From: Agapanthus africanus
Lineage: Eukaryota; Streptophyta; Magnoliopsida; Asparagales; Amaryllidaceae
Assembly: GCA_030015575.1 (NCBI GenBank)
Contig: CM057338.1
Coordinates: forward strand, 775,447,864-775,511,863
Length of the DNA: 64,000 nucleotides
Reading direction: 5' to 3'
A model generated the notes under the pieces. It saw nothing but the letters and a program-made list of their open reading frames with translations. It had not been told where the DNA came from and searched no databases. Shown here piece after piece: positions 1 through 11,168 of the stretch; position 1 is the stretch's first letter, and each line of letters opens with the position of its first letter. The position numbers and the translations under genes were made by a program.

Positions 1-681
1 CGGTTGACTAGGTTGGACTAGTTGACCATCATGATGACTATGGCTATCATTTCATGGCAAAGACTTTTTACTTGCTTGTTTCTTTTGTGAGAAATGAGTG
101 CATGAAATGATTTAGCCATTTTGACTTGAACCATTTTACACAATACTTGATTATTATTTTTGTGATGATGGTTTTGGATTATGAGAGCCAAATGAGAAAA
201 GTCTTCTCTCATTCTTTCATGCTCATTCTCTCTCTTGTTCTTGAGCTCTCATCTTCCTCCTCTTGCTCTCCCTCTCTTGATTCTATGGTTCACTTGTCTC
301 ATGAGTTGAGAACCAAGAACCATAGATAAAATCCCATACAAACTCTTCTCTACTCACTCTAGTTCACAAGGTTTAGCAAACCAAGTGAACTAGTTTCTTC
401 AAAGTTCGAAGAAGGAGCCAAAGGTTGAAGCTTTCAGGTGGATCTATCTTCGGCGCAAGGAGACGACCGGGAGAAGTCGATTCGGACGACCATCGAAGCT
501 TGAAGACGAAGGAGTTCGAGAAAAAGAAAGGTATAACCCCCTAACCGAGTAGTTAGCAACTCGTAGTTAGGTTGTTAGTTAGATGTTTAACAAAGATCCG
601 GTTATGAGTCCATGTTACCACCTCTAAGAAAATTGTTTTTCACCAAATTCCGCATGCCCGAAAGTACCGGGAGAGGTAGCA
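1..681 (+). repeat. Right-hand part (R-U5-like) of a copia-type LTR, cut by the window edge
   Basis: The stretch ends in a segment that lines up with the U5 end of the G element LTR when that is read on its own strand: a GAAGACGAAGGA block, then GGTATAA, a GTAGTTAGCAACT block, and a last TTCCGC...GAGGTAGCA. The putative LTR end is the CA at 680-681. No primer-binding site (TGGTATCAGAG type) follows, so this is the right end of a 3' LTR or of a solo LTR rather than a 5' LTR. The left part lies outside the window. The family is inferred from similarity to G and X. Short open frames here are chance. Confidence 0.55.
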
Positions 682-1025
682 TGGACTTACACCACCATCA
701 TCAACCTCTCCACCATCCCTTCCTGGACCTCCTCCAAAATCGCCGCTACCACCACCTCCACCACCACTACCATCATCAGCCCCGCCGCCATCCCTTTCAC
801 CGCCGCCACCTCCACCACCACGTCCATCATCATCAGCCCTTTCACCACCCCTTTCTCGACTCGACCTCCCCTAAAATTCCTGCTACCATTGCCTCCATCA
901 TCATCATCCCCTCGACTTCCCCTAAAACCGTCTCCACCACCGCCTCCATCATCATCATCATCATACCTTTCACCACCTCTACTTCGATCTCCCCTAAAAT
1001 TGCCCCCACTCCCTTTCACCACCAC

Positions 1026-1057
<32 letters not shown>

Positions 1058-1136
1058 TTCTAACGTCCCCTTCATCATCATCATCACCTTCCCTCCATCA
1101 TCATTGATTGGTGTAATTTATTACACATTTTTCTAA
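682..1136. repeat. Compound CAT/CCA trinucleotide-rich minisatellite
   Basis: Irregular repeats of CCACCACC, CATCATCAT and a CTCCCCTAAAAT motif make the + strand almost purely pyrimidine plus A. Both strands stay open over 340-520 nt only because trinucleotide repeats avoid stops. The minus-strand reading (about 687-1058) gives a glycine, arginine and aspartate-rich peptide that looks like an RGG box; the plus-strand reading is His/Pro-rich. I cannot tell a decayed exon of an RGG-type protein from a pure microsatellite expansion, and favour the latter. Confidence 0.6.
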
Positions 1137-1324
1137 CCCATTTATCGTTTTATTGATATATATTATATTGTTCTGGGTATCTTTTGTGAATTATTATAAA
1201 TAACAGGGTTTGGATACAAAAAGATGGAAAATTGTACTAAAATGAGGTTTACGTGTGTACAAGGAGACTTAGGAGAGTTATTCAGAAAATCAAAAGACAA
1301 TTTGAAAATTTGGAAAAAATTTAG
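1137..1324. other. AT-rich flank of element C with candidate target-site copy
   Basis: No gene is seen. The last five bases, TTTAG (1320-1324), directly precede the LTR terminus of element C and would be its target-site duplication; the partner copy must lie beyond the right edge of the window. Confidence 0.4.
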
Positions 1325-2788
1325 TGTCACGACCCGAAATATTAGCTCGTGACCAGCACTTAAAGCACACAACGTCTAAAGGCGTAACATAATTCAAGTA
1401 AGCTGAAACTCAGAAATCTAAACCTTTTTAATGAAAATAAAAGAGCTGAAGTTTTGAAATAAAGGTATAATGAAATCAAGTTTTCTTACATGCATGGAAA
1501 AGGAACATGAATAATGCAAGTGAAATTTACCAGTTTGAAAACATGTTTCGTTTTTTTTGTTTTTTTTAAAAATTTGGGCAGCACCTTCTTTGTATTTTTG
1601 ATCCAAAACCACAATACATGATAATATAAAAGGCATCCCCAAGCGGGAGCTCGCTCTTCGCCAATCGGCGGATCCACAACCACGCAAAGCATAAATATAA
1701 GTATACGACACCCAACGGCGAAGATCAACACAAAAGATAATGAATAAAGCGAGATATCAAAACCACAAGTAGCGGAATACCCCTCGCTCTAAGTCTCGCA
1801 ACCACAAGTCTCACTAAGTCTCAATACTTATACAATTACTAATTTTGATTGATGAAGTTGACTAAATACAATATGAATAATAATACAAGAGTGGGTACGA
1901 TACAAATGTCCCACCTACCAAGCAAAACACCCAAATGAAGCTATGTGCCAGCGATGCCACTACGGATCCATGCGGTCAACCTGCAAGAACTGTGGCACAA
2001 CGGGAGTGAATTTCCAACTCGTGAATAGAAAAACATTTACAGATAGAAATCGAATAAACGACGACTCCTAAGTCAACTATATCATAAAGGTAATACTATG
2101 ATATCTAGGGTGACCGGGTCTGTATATGTGCCAACACTACAAATAAATGCCTATCAGCATGTGGATATCATCCAACAATATAATCAATGTATGTATACGT
2201 GTGGATCTCGTCCAACCATATCATCAATGTATGTATGCATGTGAATCCCGTCCACGTGTCAACCAATGACACAACAATATCATGCATGTAAATATCGTAA
2301 AAACATATGCATGAAAGTATGAGGATATAAATCAACGTGTGCCCCTCGCGACACATCAAAATCATGAAACCTGAGTGCCCAGCATCGACACTCTAAATAT
2401 CATGAAACCCATGTCCAGTATCGATACGTAAATCCTCATATCTCGGGCTCCGTCAGTCCAGATCGGCCCTCGGGCTCCATCAGTTCGGATCGGCCCATAT
2501 CATCTCTCGACTCCGGTCGGTATCCTCCGGATATCCGCCGAGCCTAAATACTATCACCGGTAGGTAGTAGTCCCTCTGCCAGGCACATCGTTTACTGCAC
2601 AATATCCCTTTCTTGTCCCGGGGTACCATACCGGGTCCACTATGAACCCGCAAACGGATCGTACACTCCTCGAATCGGGTTTCACATATCACACAACTCA
2701 GCACCGAGAAAACACATGGTGGACACACTGAAATATTATATCAAGAGAAACCGGGTTTTTAAAACAATACTTACTTTCTTTGAAATAC
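1325..2788 (-). repeat. 3' LTR of C, outer portion
   Basis: Begins TGTCACGACCCGAAATATTA, which matches the start of the other C LTR at 32826. It is continuous across element B with 26319 onwards. It includes a segment with CTCTCGACTCCGG and TATCCTCCGGATATCCG motifs shared with the LTRs of element A, showing that the two families are related. Confidence 0.8.
2784..2788. other. Target-site duplication of element B (AATAC), left copy
   Basis: AATAC directly precedes the B LTR terminus TGTTCATATC at 2789. The partner copy is at 26314-26318, directly after the B 3' LTR end ...GAATCA at 26313. Confidence 0.92.
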
Positions 2789-2880
2789 TGTTCATATCAT
2801 AATTTTGCATTATTATATTCCCCATTCTTATTCATTTTAATAATAAACAGGAGCTTTTGATCCATATCTGCTACATAGTT
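2789..2880 (+). repeat. 5' LTR of B, first 92 bp
   Basis: Starts TGTTCATATCATAATTTTGC and matches 24867-24960 of the 3' LTR. It is interrupted after TAGTT by element A and resumes at 17477. Confidence 0.93.
2876..2880. other. Target-site duplication of element A (TAGTT), left copy
   Basis: TAGTT precedes the A terminus TGTCACGTCC at 2881; the second copy is at 17472-17476 after ...CGTTACA. The empty site is preserved in the B 3' LTR near 24955, which reads straight through CTACATAGTTGCAGG. Confidence 0.95.
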
Positions 2881-5800
2881 TGTCACGTCCTGAAAGTACG
2901 GGATATGACCGGCACTTAAACTACGAAACGTCTCGAGGCGTACGTAATCTAAGTAAGCCGAAAACCCAGAAATCAAAACCAAAGAAGCAGTAGAGTGTAG
3001 GAAAAACCAACTTAAAGCAAGTAGTTTTAATAGCATAAGCCAAATTATGCGTTTTTAAAAACATCAAATATTTCCTGAAAATTTCGGCAGAGTCTCCTTT
3101 GTAAATATTGGCCCCCCCAAATGGGATACAACATGAATAGTATACGAAATGAATAAAAAGGCATCCCCAAGCGGGAGCTAGCTCTTCGTCAATCGACGGT
3201 CACAACCACGCAAGCAATATGATATACAACGCCAAGGGCGAGGATCAAAACTCAAAAGGAAACTCAAAACAGCAAGAAATCTATAGAAATACAACGCGCG
3301 ACTCTAAGGTCGAAAGAATAAACAACACTGGTCTCTATTTGAAATAAATACATGTTTGGTTGATGGAACTTCTAGATACAACTGAATAATAATATACAAA
3401 ATATAATGATGGGTACGATACAAATAAACCCACCTACTAGCAAGTCACCCGAAAAGAAGCAGTGCCAGCAAAGCCGTAATGAAACCTGTACGGCAAAACC
3501 TGCAAAAAGCTGTGGCACAACGGGGGTGAGTTGCCAACTCGTGAATAGAATACATCTACGAACAGGAATCGTATGTATGACGCAATCCTAGGTCATACGA
3601 TCATAATATTCCTCAAATATATATAACATGCAGCCTATAACAATGGCTAGGGTAAATATCTAACCCAAGTGTAATCCCATGTGCCCGTGTCAGTGCCTCA
3701 GGTAGCAATATATCATATGGATGATGTATGAATGCATGAAACAGAATGCATGTACTGAAGAAAACTGCTTTCATAAACTAGTGGGATTTCTCTATCTTTT
3801 TTTAAAACGAGGTATCATAAATGAAATCAGCATAAACAGTGCATAGCATCGACACAAAACAAATATCCAAATATCTCGATATCTCTGTGTCGCAATCTCT
3901 GTACCTCGATATCTCAAATATCTCTGTATGTCTCAATCTCACTATCTAGGGCGCCGTCAGTCCAGACCGTCCCCTACCATCAATCTCAAGACCACGACAG
4001 TATCCTCCGGATATCCGATGCGTCGGTTAAAATCACCGGTAGGGAGTGCTCCCCTGCCAGGCTCACATCGTCATCACCATGCGCTTCTTGCCCCCGGGTA
4101 CCTTACCGGGTCCACCATGTACCCGAAACGGTTCATCCTTCTCCTCGAATCGGGTCTCGAATCCATCAACAAACTCATGGTAGACGACTCATACATCATG
4201 GGAAAACCGCGCTTTTCATTTAAAAAGAGAGAGAAGAAGTTTGTATAAGTTTTGCGGTTTCCCCCCAAATCCAGAAAATCTCATGGAAATCCGAATCCAA
4301 AACCTCAATAGCACGTAAAATAGTGAATATATGCATGAGAATCCATAAATGCGGCATAACAATGAATAACAGTATGCATGAAGTGACAAGTAATGACTAC
4401 AATGTCTAGACTGCCATATAAGGCAAGTACACTAATATCATGTCAGAACTACTATCTAACAAGCTAAGTCAAGCAATAAATTTCTCTGAGTGTACGTGAC
4501 ATGGCAATTACCGATGAAGATGTGTGTGAGCCGGCAAGTAAGTGTACATGGTACATACGCATCATCGGTAATGGTGCTGGTGTCCTAACAGCATGATATC
4601 AATAATGGAATATGAATCACAATAAGTATGCGATGCGGAGCAACAGCAATAATGAGCGGGAGCTAAATACTGGACACAAAGATAACAAATCTATATTTAA
4701 TATAAATCTAGTCTAACAACTACACTAAACTAAAGGGCTAAGCTAACTAGCTACTGAAGGTAAGGAAACCGCCTAACCTCTGAGTCGATACATATACCTA
4801 CATGTATACGTTAGTCGGTGATCCTGCCTCAATACTATCACATCCGATACCATATCTATAATCAGACATTCCCAAGTCAAGAGTGCGGATCAAACATCAA
4901 TATATAGCTCGCACGTAAATCCGTCGTACGGCAACTCCAAATCTGGGTACAGGTCAGTATCACATTCATCAAATTAATCATTTGGTATCCTCTTTATCAA
5001 AGATCATAATCCGGGGTACTGATCTACGTCTAGTACAATACTAATATCATCAATCTAATCATGATCTGACTGCTGATCTACAGCCTCATACAAATCGATA
5101 TCATCATCATAAAGAGGTATACATCGCCTAATGCGACCTATTATAAATATCTTAACATATCTTATCTCATATCACGATCACATGTCAACCATTCAATGTA
5201 TAACACTATTCACATGTATCGTCGTCCCAAGATCTGCTATAACATCAGGACGTATCTCAAGTACGAATCCTGCCATATCACCGTTCTCGCGGTCTCAATC
5301 AAATCTTATCGACTCATCTCAAATCCCAAATACCATCCTCAAATCCAGTATGTGAACACATAATCCCATACCCATGTGAACACATAACAATATAACCCCA
5401 TAAAAGCACATATGAAAGAAGAATGTATGCAAGTATGGGTGTGTGTGTAAATGTGGTGCAACCTCTACTCTAGGGTCTCGCAACACTAAACTAATCCGAT
5501 CACACCCAAAATCCATCTATGTCATCAATACTCTCAAACAATATATATAATCAACATGTGTGTATACGTATTCGTATACATCACCACGAACTGCGGGGGT
5601 GCTATACGCCATCCACCCGACTTCTCCCCGTAGATATAAATCTACTCACCTGGTCCTCGCTCGCTGGTGCCGACGTCGCCACTCGCTTGCTTTGTCGTCT
5701 CGAAGTCCACATGGGGGTACCTACATATCACAACGTATCGTATCGCATAAAAACCCAATTCGAAATCGAAACGGCATACAAAAACCAAATCGGCACGCGT

Positions 5801-7239
5801 ATCACGCATAGGTCAAAACCTATCGCCTACGCATGCAAAAATAGCCAAACGAACCCTCGATGTCGATGTACAACGTCAAACCATCGAGAAAAACCCAACG
5901 TACCAATCACGCGTTCATAACGCACTAAAATTTATATGAAAATATGGTGCAATTCGTAAAAACCTTAAAATTGCTCAAATCGATTTATTTTCAAGAACCC
6001 TAGTAAGCCTAAATTTCCCGTTTTAGCACCAATCTAAATGTTTTAATAATTTTAGTGGCTATAACGTTCGTTAAACATCTTAATTAAGTCACATTAAAAA
6101 TTACTAGATTTTATCACACTATTTTGTATTAATTTAAAAAAACTAGTTTGCAAAGTTAACCAGTTTTAACAATTTTAAACTAACAATTAGCAACCTAGCT
6201 ACTAACTTTGTTTTAACATGTCATAAGAGCCTAAATATATCACACAACTATACACCAATTACACAAAACCCTAATTGCATTCAATCCCTTTCTTGAAAGT
6301 TAAATCTTTAACATCAAAACCAAAATTAACTCCTAATTAGGTAGATGGAAGTAATTCAACAACAATTTAAACATGGGTTGGGATTTATACCTCACAACCA
6401 TGAGATCAAACATGCACCCAAGCCTCCCAAAGATGCCTCCTTGCTCCTCAATCCAAACCACTTTGGGTCAAAGAATATTGGGTAAAGGATAAATGGTGAA
6501 ATTGTGAGACTTTGGATTGATTTTTGAAGCAAAATGGAGGGATTTTGAAGAGAAAAGAAGTGGAAACATGAAGGGGGGCTGCTGCAGAATGGGGATCGGC
6601 CAAATGGGGAGGGGAAGAGAGTGTAAGGTGATTGGAGAGAGAATGGGGTCAAGAAGTCCACCACAATTACCTAACACCATACCTTAATAATTTATTGCTT
6701 TCATTAATCTTTTTTTCTTCTAAAAAGAGATGAGAAGGGGGGGGGTGTACTCGGCCAGAATTTGGCAGGAAATGTAGGTGAGTGTGTGAGAAAAAGATAA
6801 TTAACCTTGCCCCATACTCACATTAACACCTAACTCTTTAATTATATCATATTTGTTTATTTTTTAGGGCCTTTTTCTTCGATAGTTTCTAAAACCGATT
6901 AACAACTTCATTTCATTTCAAAAACAACGTGTTAAAATTTTGTTCAAGTTGTTATGATGCACAAAATTTGTTTCAACCCATTCCAATTTGTAATTTTCCC
7001 TAATTAAATGTATTAGTGACGGCTTAAAATAATATTAAAATAATTAATTTCGGAAAAATTTTCAGAAATTTAGAAATTTTACCAGGGGCTCAATAAACAC
7101 CAAATACTAGCAACTACATAGCTAGAATATGTATATTTAATTTTATATTAAAGATATTTACATTTTGACTTTTTACGGAAAACCCCCTTATTTTACCGAT
7201 TTTCCGAAATTTCACCGAAACGATTTTCAAAACATTACA
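2881..7239 (-). repeat. 3' LTR of A
   Basis: Uninterrupted 4,359-bp LTR, TGTAATG...GTGACA when read on the minus strand. It aligns with 10058-11168 plus 14200-17471. Poly-G near 6738-6747 is shorter than the matching run near 16963-16975 in the other LTR. Open frames such as 6392-6664 recur in both LTRs because the DNA is duplicated and have no recognisable domain. Confidence 0.93.
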
Positions 7240-7252
7240 ATCTTCCCCCATT
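7240..7252 (-). other. Polypurine tract of A
   Basis: Minus strand reads AATGGGGGAAGAT directly before the LTR start TGTAATG. Just beyond it (about 7255-7275) lies the GAATTCGGGGACCGAATTT motif seen at the pol end of many plant gypsy elements. It primes plus-strand DNA synthesis in the family. Confidence 0.85.
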
Positions 7253-7595
7253 AAAGAAATTCGGTCCCCGAATTTAATTTAAAACTCCCCCCAAATACTA
7301 AAATATTTCAGCAAAACTATCAAGTCGTCGGGGCTCCGAAATCATAAATACATAAAACAAATCGTAGCGCAATGCATGCGCATGAAAAATGAGCATATAA
7401 CTCAAAATAAAAACTCCGTCAAGCATCCCGCAATCATCGGAGTCATGGGGAAGATATCAATGTCAAGATCCAATACGAAAACCAACATGATATACATCAT
7501 TAAAGCATCTAGAAGCAATGCACGACAAACCTTTTTCAAATCGTTGTGCGATGTTGCAACACTGCACAGTGGCGGACGTCTATTGTAAGAAAATA

Positions 7596-7626
<31 letters not shown>

Positions 7627-7889
7627 CCTTTGTTTAATATACACGTCCCGCCATTTTGAAAGCAATTTAGAAGGGTTCCTTGTTTTAAACGTTTCGTGTC
7701 ATGTCAGACACGTAGGTAAATACTGAGACTATAGCTCTTCTTTGGAAATCCCTTCGATAACTATCAATGCATGCAAAAATATACTCAGGTACTGTCCTGT
7801 GACTAGTCCTGCTCAGTACTAAACCAAATAGCAAATATCATAAAATATACTGCTCCAACATAAATCAGTCCTAAATATATATATGAATG
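7253..7889 (-). other. A internal region, 3' non-coding part
   Basis: No coding potential recognised. Contains a TA microsatellite at about 7597-7625. Similar in layout to 29062-29725 of element C, including a shared GACTATAGCTCTTCTTTGGAAA-like block. Confidence 0.6.
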
Positions 7890-8470
7890 CCATGTGCGTC
7901 TGGTGCGCACGGAAATCGAAATCCATGAATGTGCTATACATATGCACAGAAACAATATCTAAGTGCATCGGGTGTGCACGAAACATCTGTCAAGGGCAAC
8001 AGGTGTGCCTGACAGCAAAACAGGTGCATCTGACATGCACGAAGAATCTCGATTTAGTGCATCTGGTGTGCACCAAAATCGTATCTCATAACATGCGCCC
8101 AACATGCGCGAAAATCCAAATCAGGTGCATCCATCGTGCACGAAATCTTGAAATCCAATATCAAGCGCCGAACATGCGCAAAATCCAATCAGGTGCACAA
8201 GGTGCACAAAACAAATATCGAACATCACAATCGAAGTCGAAGTCCAGTGCATCTAAGTGCACAAAATGCGAATCACTGCACTGCAAGCATATGTGAACTA
8301 TACCGAGTGGAAGAACCAAATCGTGTGCGTACATATGCACAAAATCAACTCAATTGTATGAAACCCATAAAATCATAAACATGAGAAACCAAGGCACGAA
8401 AATGATATCATATGCAACAACTGTGCAAAAATCGTAAATACTCAGTAGGTGCAACCATGGTGCATGAAAA
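7890..8470 (-). repeat. Array of about 36-bp hairpin units in element A
   Basis: A motif of the form GTGCA-(6-8 nt)-TGCAC followed by GAAAATC-like spacer recurs about every 30-40 bp. Several units replace both arms together (GCGC...GCGC instead of GTGCA...TGCAC), for example near 8092-8112 and 8164-8180. Element C has a longer version (about 1 kb). The function is unknown; it would form a row of short stem-loops in the element RNA. Confidence 0.7.
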
Positions 8471-8763
8471 CAAATATCATGCCGTTCACTCATCAAAATC
8501 AATCATGCGAATAGATCGCCTAAAATACTGAAATCTAGTATGGCGGAATAGTTCCGCTCAAGTACATCCTCCAAGAATCTCTGGACAATTGTCGTGGTCA
8601 CTCATAGCATATCTCGTCGACGGTCCTAAACTCTGGCCTGCTGGTGTGCATAACATGACCACTCCTGGGTCCAAGTCTTCTCGTAATTCATTCCAGAAAG
8701 GTCTTGTCGAGGTCTCTCCCAAATCTCGTCTCTGCCGAACTGTCCGGAAGTCATCGTCCTTTA

Positions 8764-9027
8764 CTATATCTGTTTCTTGTTCCGGAACGGCTGCATACTC
8801 ATCGCGACTCCTTCTGGAAGGTATATCCAAGTACAATGCCTCGGCATGCGTATCGCATTTTTGATGTCGGCGGAGTGGAACGTCATCTCATCCATATCTT
8901 GTACGAACTTCTTATTCCACTTTTCTCTAATGTCGACTGCTTCGGACTCGTCTCGTCCTGGCTGCATGGACTGAGCTCCAACGGCTATCCTCGTATCTGG
9001 AGTCTCCCAAGAAATGCATCTCACCAC
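8764..9027 (-). pseudogene. Possible gag-like remnant of element A
   Basis: A charged peptide reading with EKWNKKFVQDMDEM is matched by DEWKRRFVRDVNEL in the same place of element C (31189-31398). Conservation of charge pattern between the two sister elements and the position downstream of the primer site suggest an old gag segment. No zinc knuckle is seen and the frame is short. It could equally be conserved non-coding DNA, so confidence is low. Confidence 0.25.
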
Positions 9028-9041
9028 CTAGCATCCGCATG

Positions 9042-9338
9042 AAGTCGAACCATTTGATCGATTCGTCAAAACCTCATAATCCCCTAAGAGCTCAACATCT
9101 TGGGTACAGTTTAATAGTATCGAGTACGTACCACAGCAACGATGGTCCAGCCGTAGAAGGGCAAACCCAAGCCTCACTAATGGCGCCGCGGAACTGCCGC
9201 AAACCCTAAGGTTCAAAGGCTTTCACACGGTCATTATGTCGAGTTAGGGTTTCATTCTTCTAGAGGGTCCATAGAATTTCCTGCATGTCTTTTCGAATAC
9301 TTTAAACTTAGAATAATAGGTTTCTGACATTCGATCGC
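9042..9338 (-). other. Conserved internal module (A copy)
   Basis: About 300 bp with conserved blocks ACCCTCTAGAAGAATGAAAC, CTTCTACGGCTGG and TGTTGAGCTCTT, also present at 31668-31957 (C, minus), 35797-36146 (X1, plus) and 40050-40367 (X2, plus), always in the sense of the element and 0.4-1.1 kb downstream of the primer site. LTRs and flanking internal DNA of A and X do not match. Reading frames are broken differently among copies, so conservation looks RNA- or DNA-level. Confidence 0.75.
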
Positions 9339-10040
9339 CTCTATCGACTCTCAACGTATCCGCGTGAAGTCGTCTCTAGCTAGAATCCATCCATCTGATG
9401 ACCTCGCATCGGGGTAGCGAACGAACCACATGTCCTAGTCATTCATCCTCGGTTACTAGCGACCTTCTCTCATCTCTTACTACAACTCGTACTGCAGTAG
9501 CTCGAACATCTGGGGCGATATCTCGTCGTTCGCAGCAATAACTGGCTCACTCGTCTGCATGCTGAACAGTGCCTCGATCCTCATGAATAAGCCATACACC
9601 AACGGTCATCAAAATCTGGTTGGCCTCTGTCGGTGGCCCAATCCTTTGGTGCTGATCTGCACGTCCGAGAAATTTCGTAAAAGTGATCCATCAAACGCTC
9701 GTAGCGCGAAAACGCAATAAAATGACGCCTCCCTATGCAATCGTATGTCCCTGGAATCGCGCCCTGGTCAATCCTCGTTCGTGACGCGCTCGTGCTGACC
9801 GCAACTCTAGCCGTAGCTCTCCCTGTCCGTAATCATGGCAGCAAAACCATAGCTGGTACCGATGAGGCTAGATCATAGGAAGGAATATAATACTGAACAA
9901 AGAAATGTACATCCTAAGGCTTCTTAAGTGGAGTAGCGTATCGTAAGTATGCCGTGGAACATAGCTACGGTACGTTACTCTACTTTAGTTACCTATTCCA
10001 TCAACTAAGGGTCATCCTACGCTCCGAAGGTAAAACCTAA
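9339..10040 (-). other. A leader between primer site and module
   Basis: No open frame of note. It contains a block near 9910-10010 (TTCTTAAGTGGAGTA...GTATGCCG) that is shared with element C at about 32580-32670, so the two leaders are homologous. Confidence 0.6.
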
Positions 10041-10053
10041 CGCTTTGATACCA
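10041..10053 (-). other. Primer-binding site of A
   Basis: Minus strand TGGTATCAAAGCG, four bases downstream of the 5' LTR end. It resembles the initiator Met tRNA 3' end complement TGGTATCAGAGC with one change. Confidence 0.85.
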
Positions 10054-10057
10054 ACTT

Positions 10058-11168
10058 TGTCACATCCCGAAAGTACGAAATATGACCGGTACTTAAACTA
10101 CGAAACGTCTCGAGGCGTACGTAATCTAAGTAAGCCGAAAACCCAGAAATCAAAACCAAATAAGCAGTAGAGTGTAGGAAAAACCAACTTAAAGCAAGTA
10201 GTTTTAATAGCATAAGCCCAATTATGCGTTTTTAAAAATATCAAATATTTCCTGAAAATTGCGGCAGAGTCTCCTTTGTAAATACTGCCCCCCCAAACGG
10301 GATACAACATGAATAGTATATGAAATGAATAAAAAGGCATCCCCAAGCGGGAGCTAGCTCTTCGTCAATCGACGGTCACAACCACGCAAGCAATATGATA
10401 TACAACGCCAAGGGCGAGGATCAAAACTCAAAAGGAAACTCAAAACAGCAAGAAATCCATAGAAATACAACGCGTGACTCTAAGGTCGAAAGAATAAACA
10501 ACACTGGTCTCTATCTGAAATAAATACATGTTTGGTTGATGGAACTTCTAGATACAACTGAATAATAATATACAAAATATAATGATGGGTACGGTACAAA
10601 TAAACTCACCTACTAGCAAGTCACCCGAAAAGAAGCAGTGCCAGCAAAGCCGTAATGAAACCTGTACGGCAAAACCTGCAAGAAACTGTGGCACAACGGG
10701 GGTGAGTTGCTAACTCGTGAATAGAATACATCTACGAATAGGAATCGCATATATGACGCAATCCTAGGTCATACGATCATAATATATCCTCAAATATATA
10801 TAACATGCAGCCTATAACAATGGCTAGGATAAATATCTAACCCAAGTGAAATCCCATGTGCCCGTGTCAGTGCCTCAGGTAGCAATATATCATATGGATG
10901 ATGTATGAATGCATGAAACGGAATGCATGTACTGAAGAAAACTTCTATCATAAATTAGTGAGATTTCTGTATCTTTTTTTAAAACGAAGTATTATAAATG
11001 AAATCAGTATAAACAGTGCCTAGCATCGACACAAAACAAATATCCAAATATCTCGATATCTCTGTGTCGCAATCTCTGTACCTCGATATCTCAAATATCT
11101 CTGTATGTCTCAATCTCACTATCTAGGGCGCCGTCAGTCTAGACCGGCCCCTACCATCAATCTCAAGA
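10058..11168 (-). repeat. 5' LTR of A, portion next to the internal region
   Basis: Begins TGTCACATCCCGAAAGTACG on the + strand and aligns with 2881-3983 almost base for base. It stops at the CAAGA duplication of solo LTR S; the remainder is 14205-17471. Confidence 0.92.
11164..11168. other. Target-site duplication of solo LTR S (CAAGA), left copy
   Basis: CAAGA precedes TGTCACGCCCCG; the second CAAGA is at 14200-14204 after ...GTTACA. The A 3' LTR has a single CAAGACCACGAC at about 3979, which is the empty site. Confidence 0.95.

Noticed and set aside
1..681. Host gene promoter with leader
   Set aside because: The end aligns with the U5 of copia G, so an LTR fragment is the simpler reading.
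612..1136. Long His/Pro-rich open frame on the + strand
   Set aside because: Trinucleotide repeat without stops; no domain, no start context, and an equally open frame on the other strand.
6392..6664. 90-codon frame present in both A LTRs (also 16617-16889)
   Set aside because: Repeated because the LTR is duplicated; no recognisable domain and the sister LTR of C does not keep it.
9028..9216. Conserved small protein in the shared module (also 40167-40376)
   Set aside because: The frame is broken in the C and X1 copies, so similarity is better explained by nucleotide conservation.
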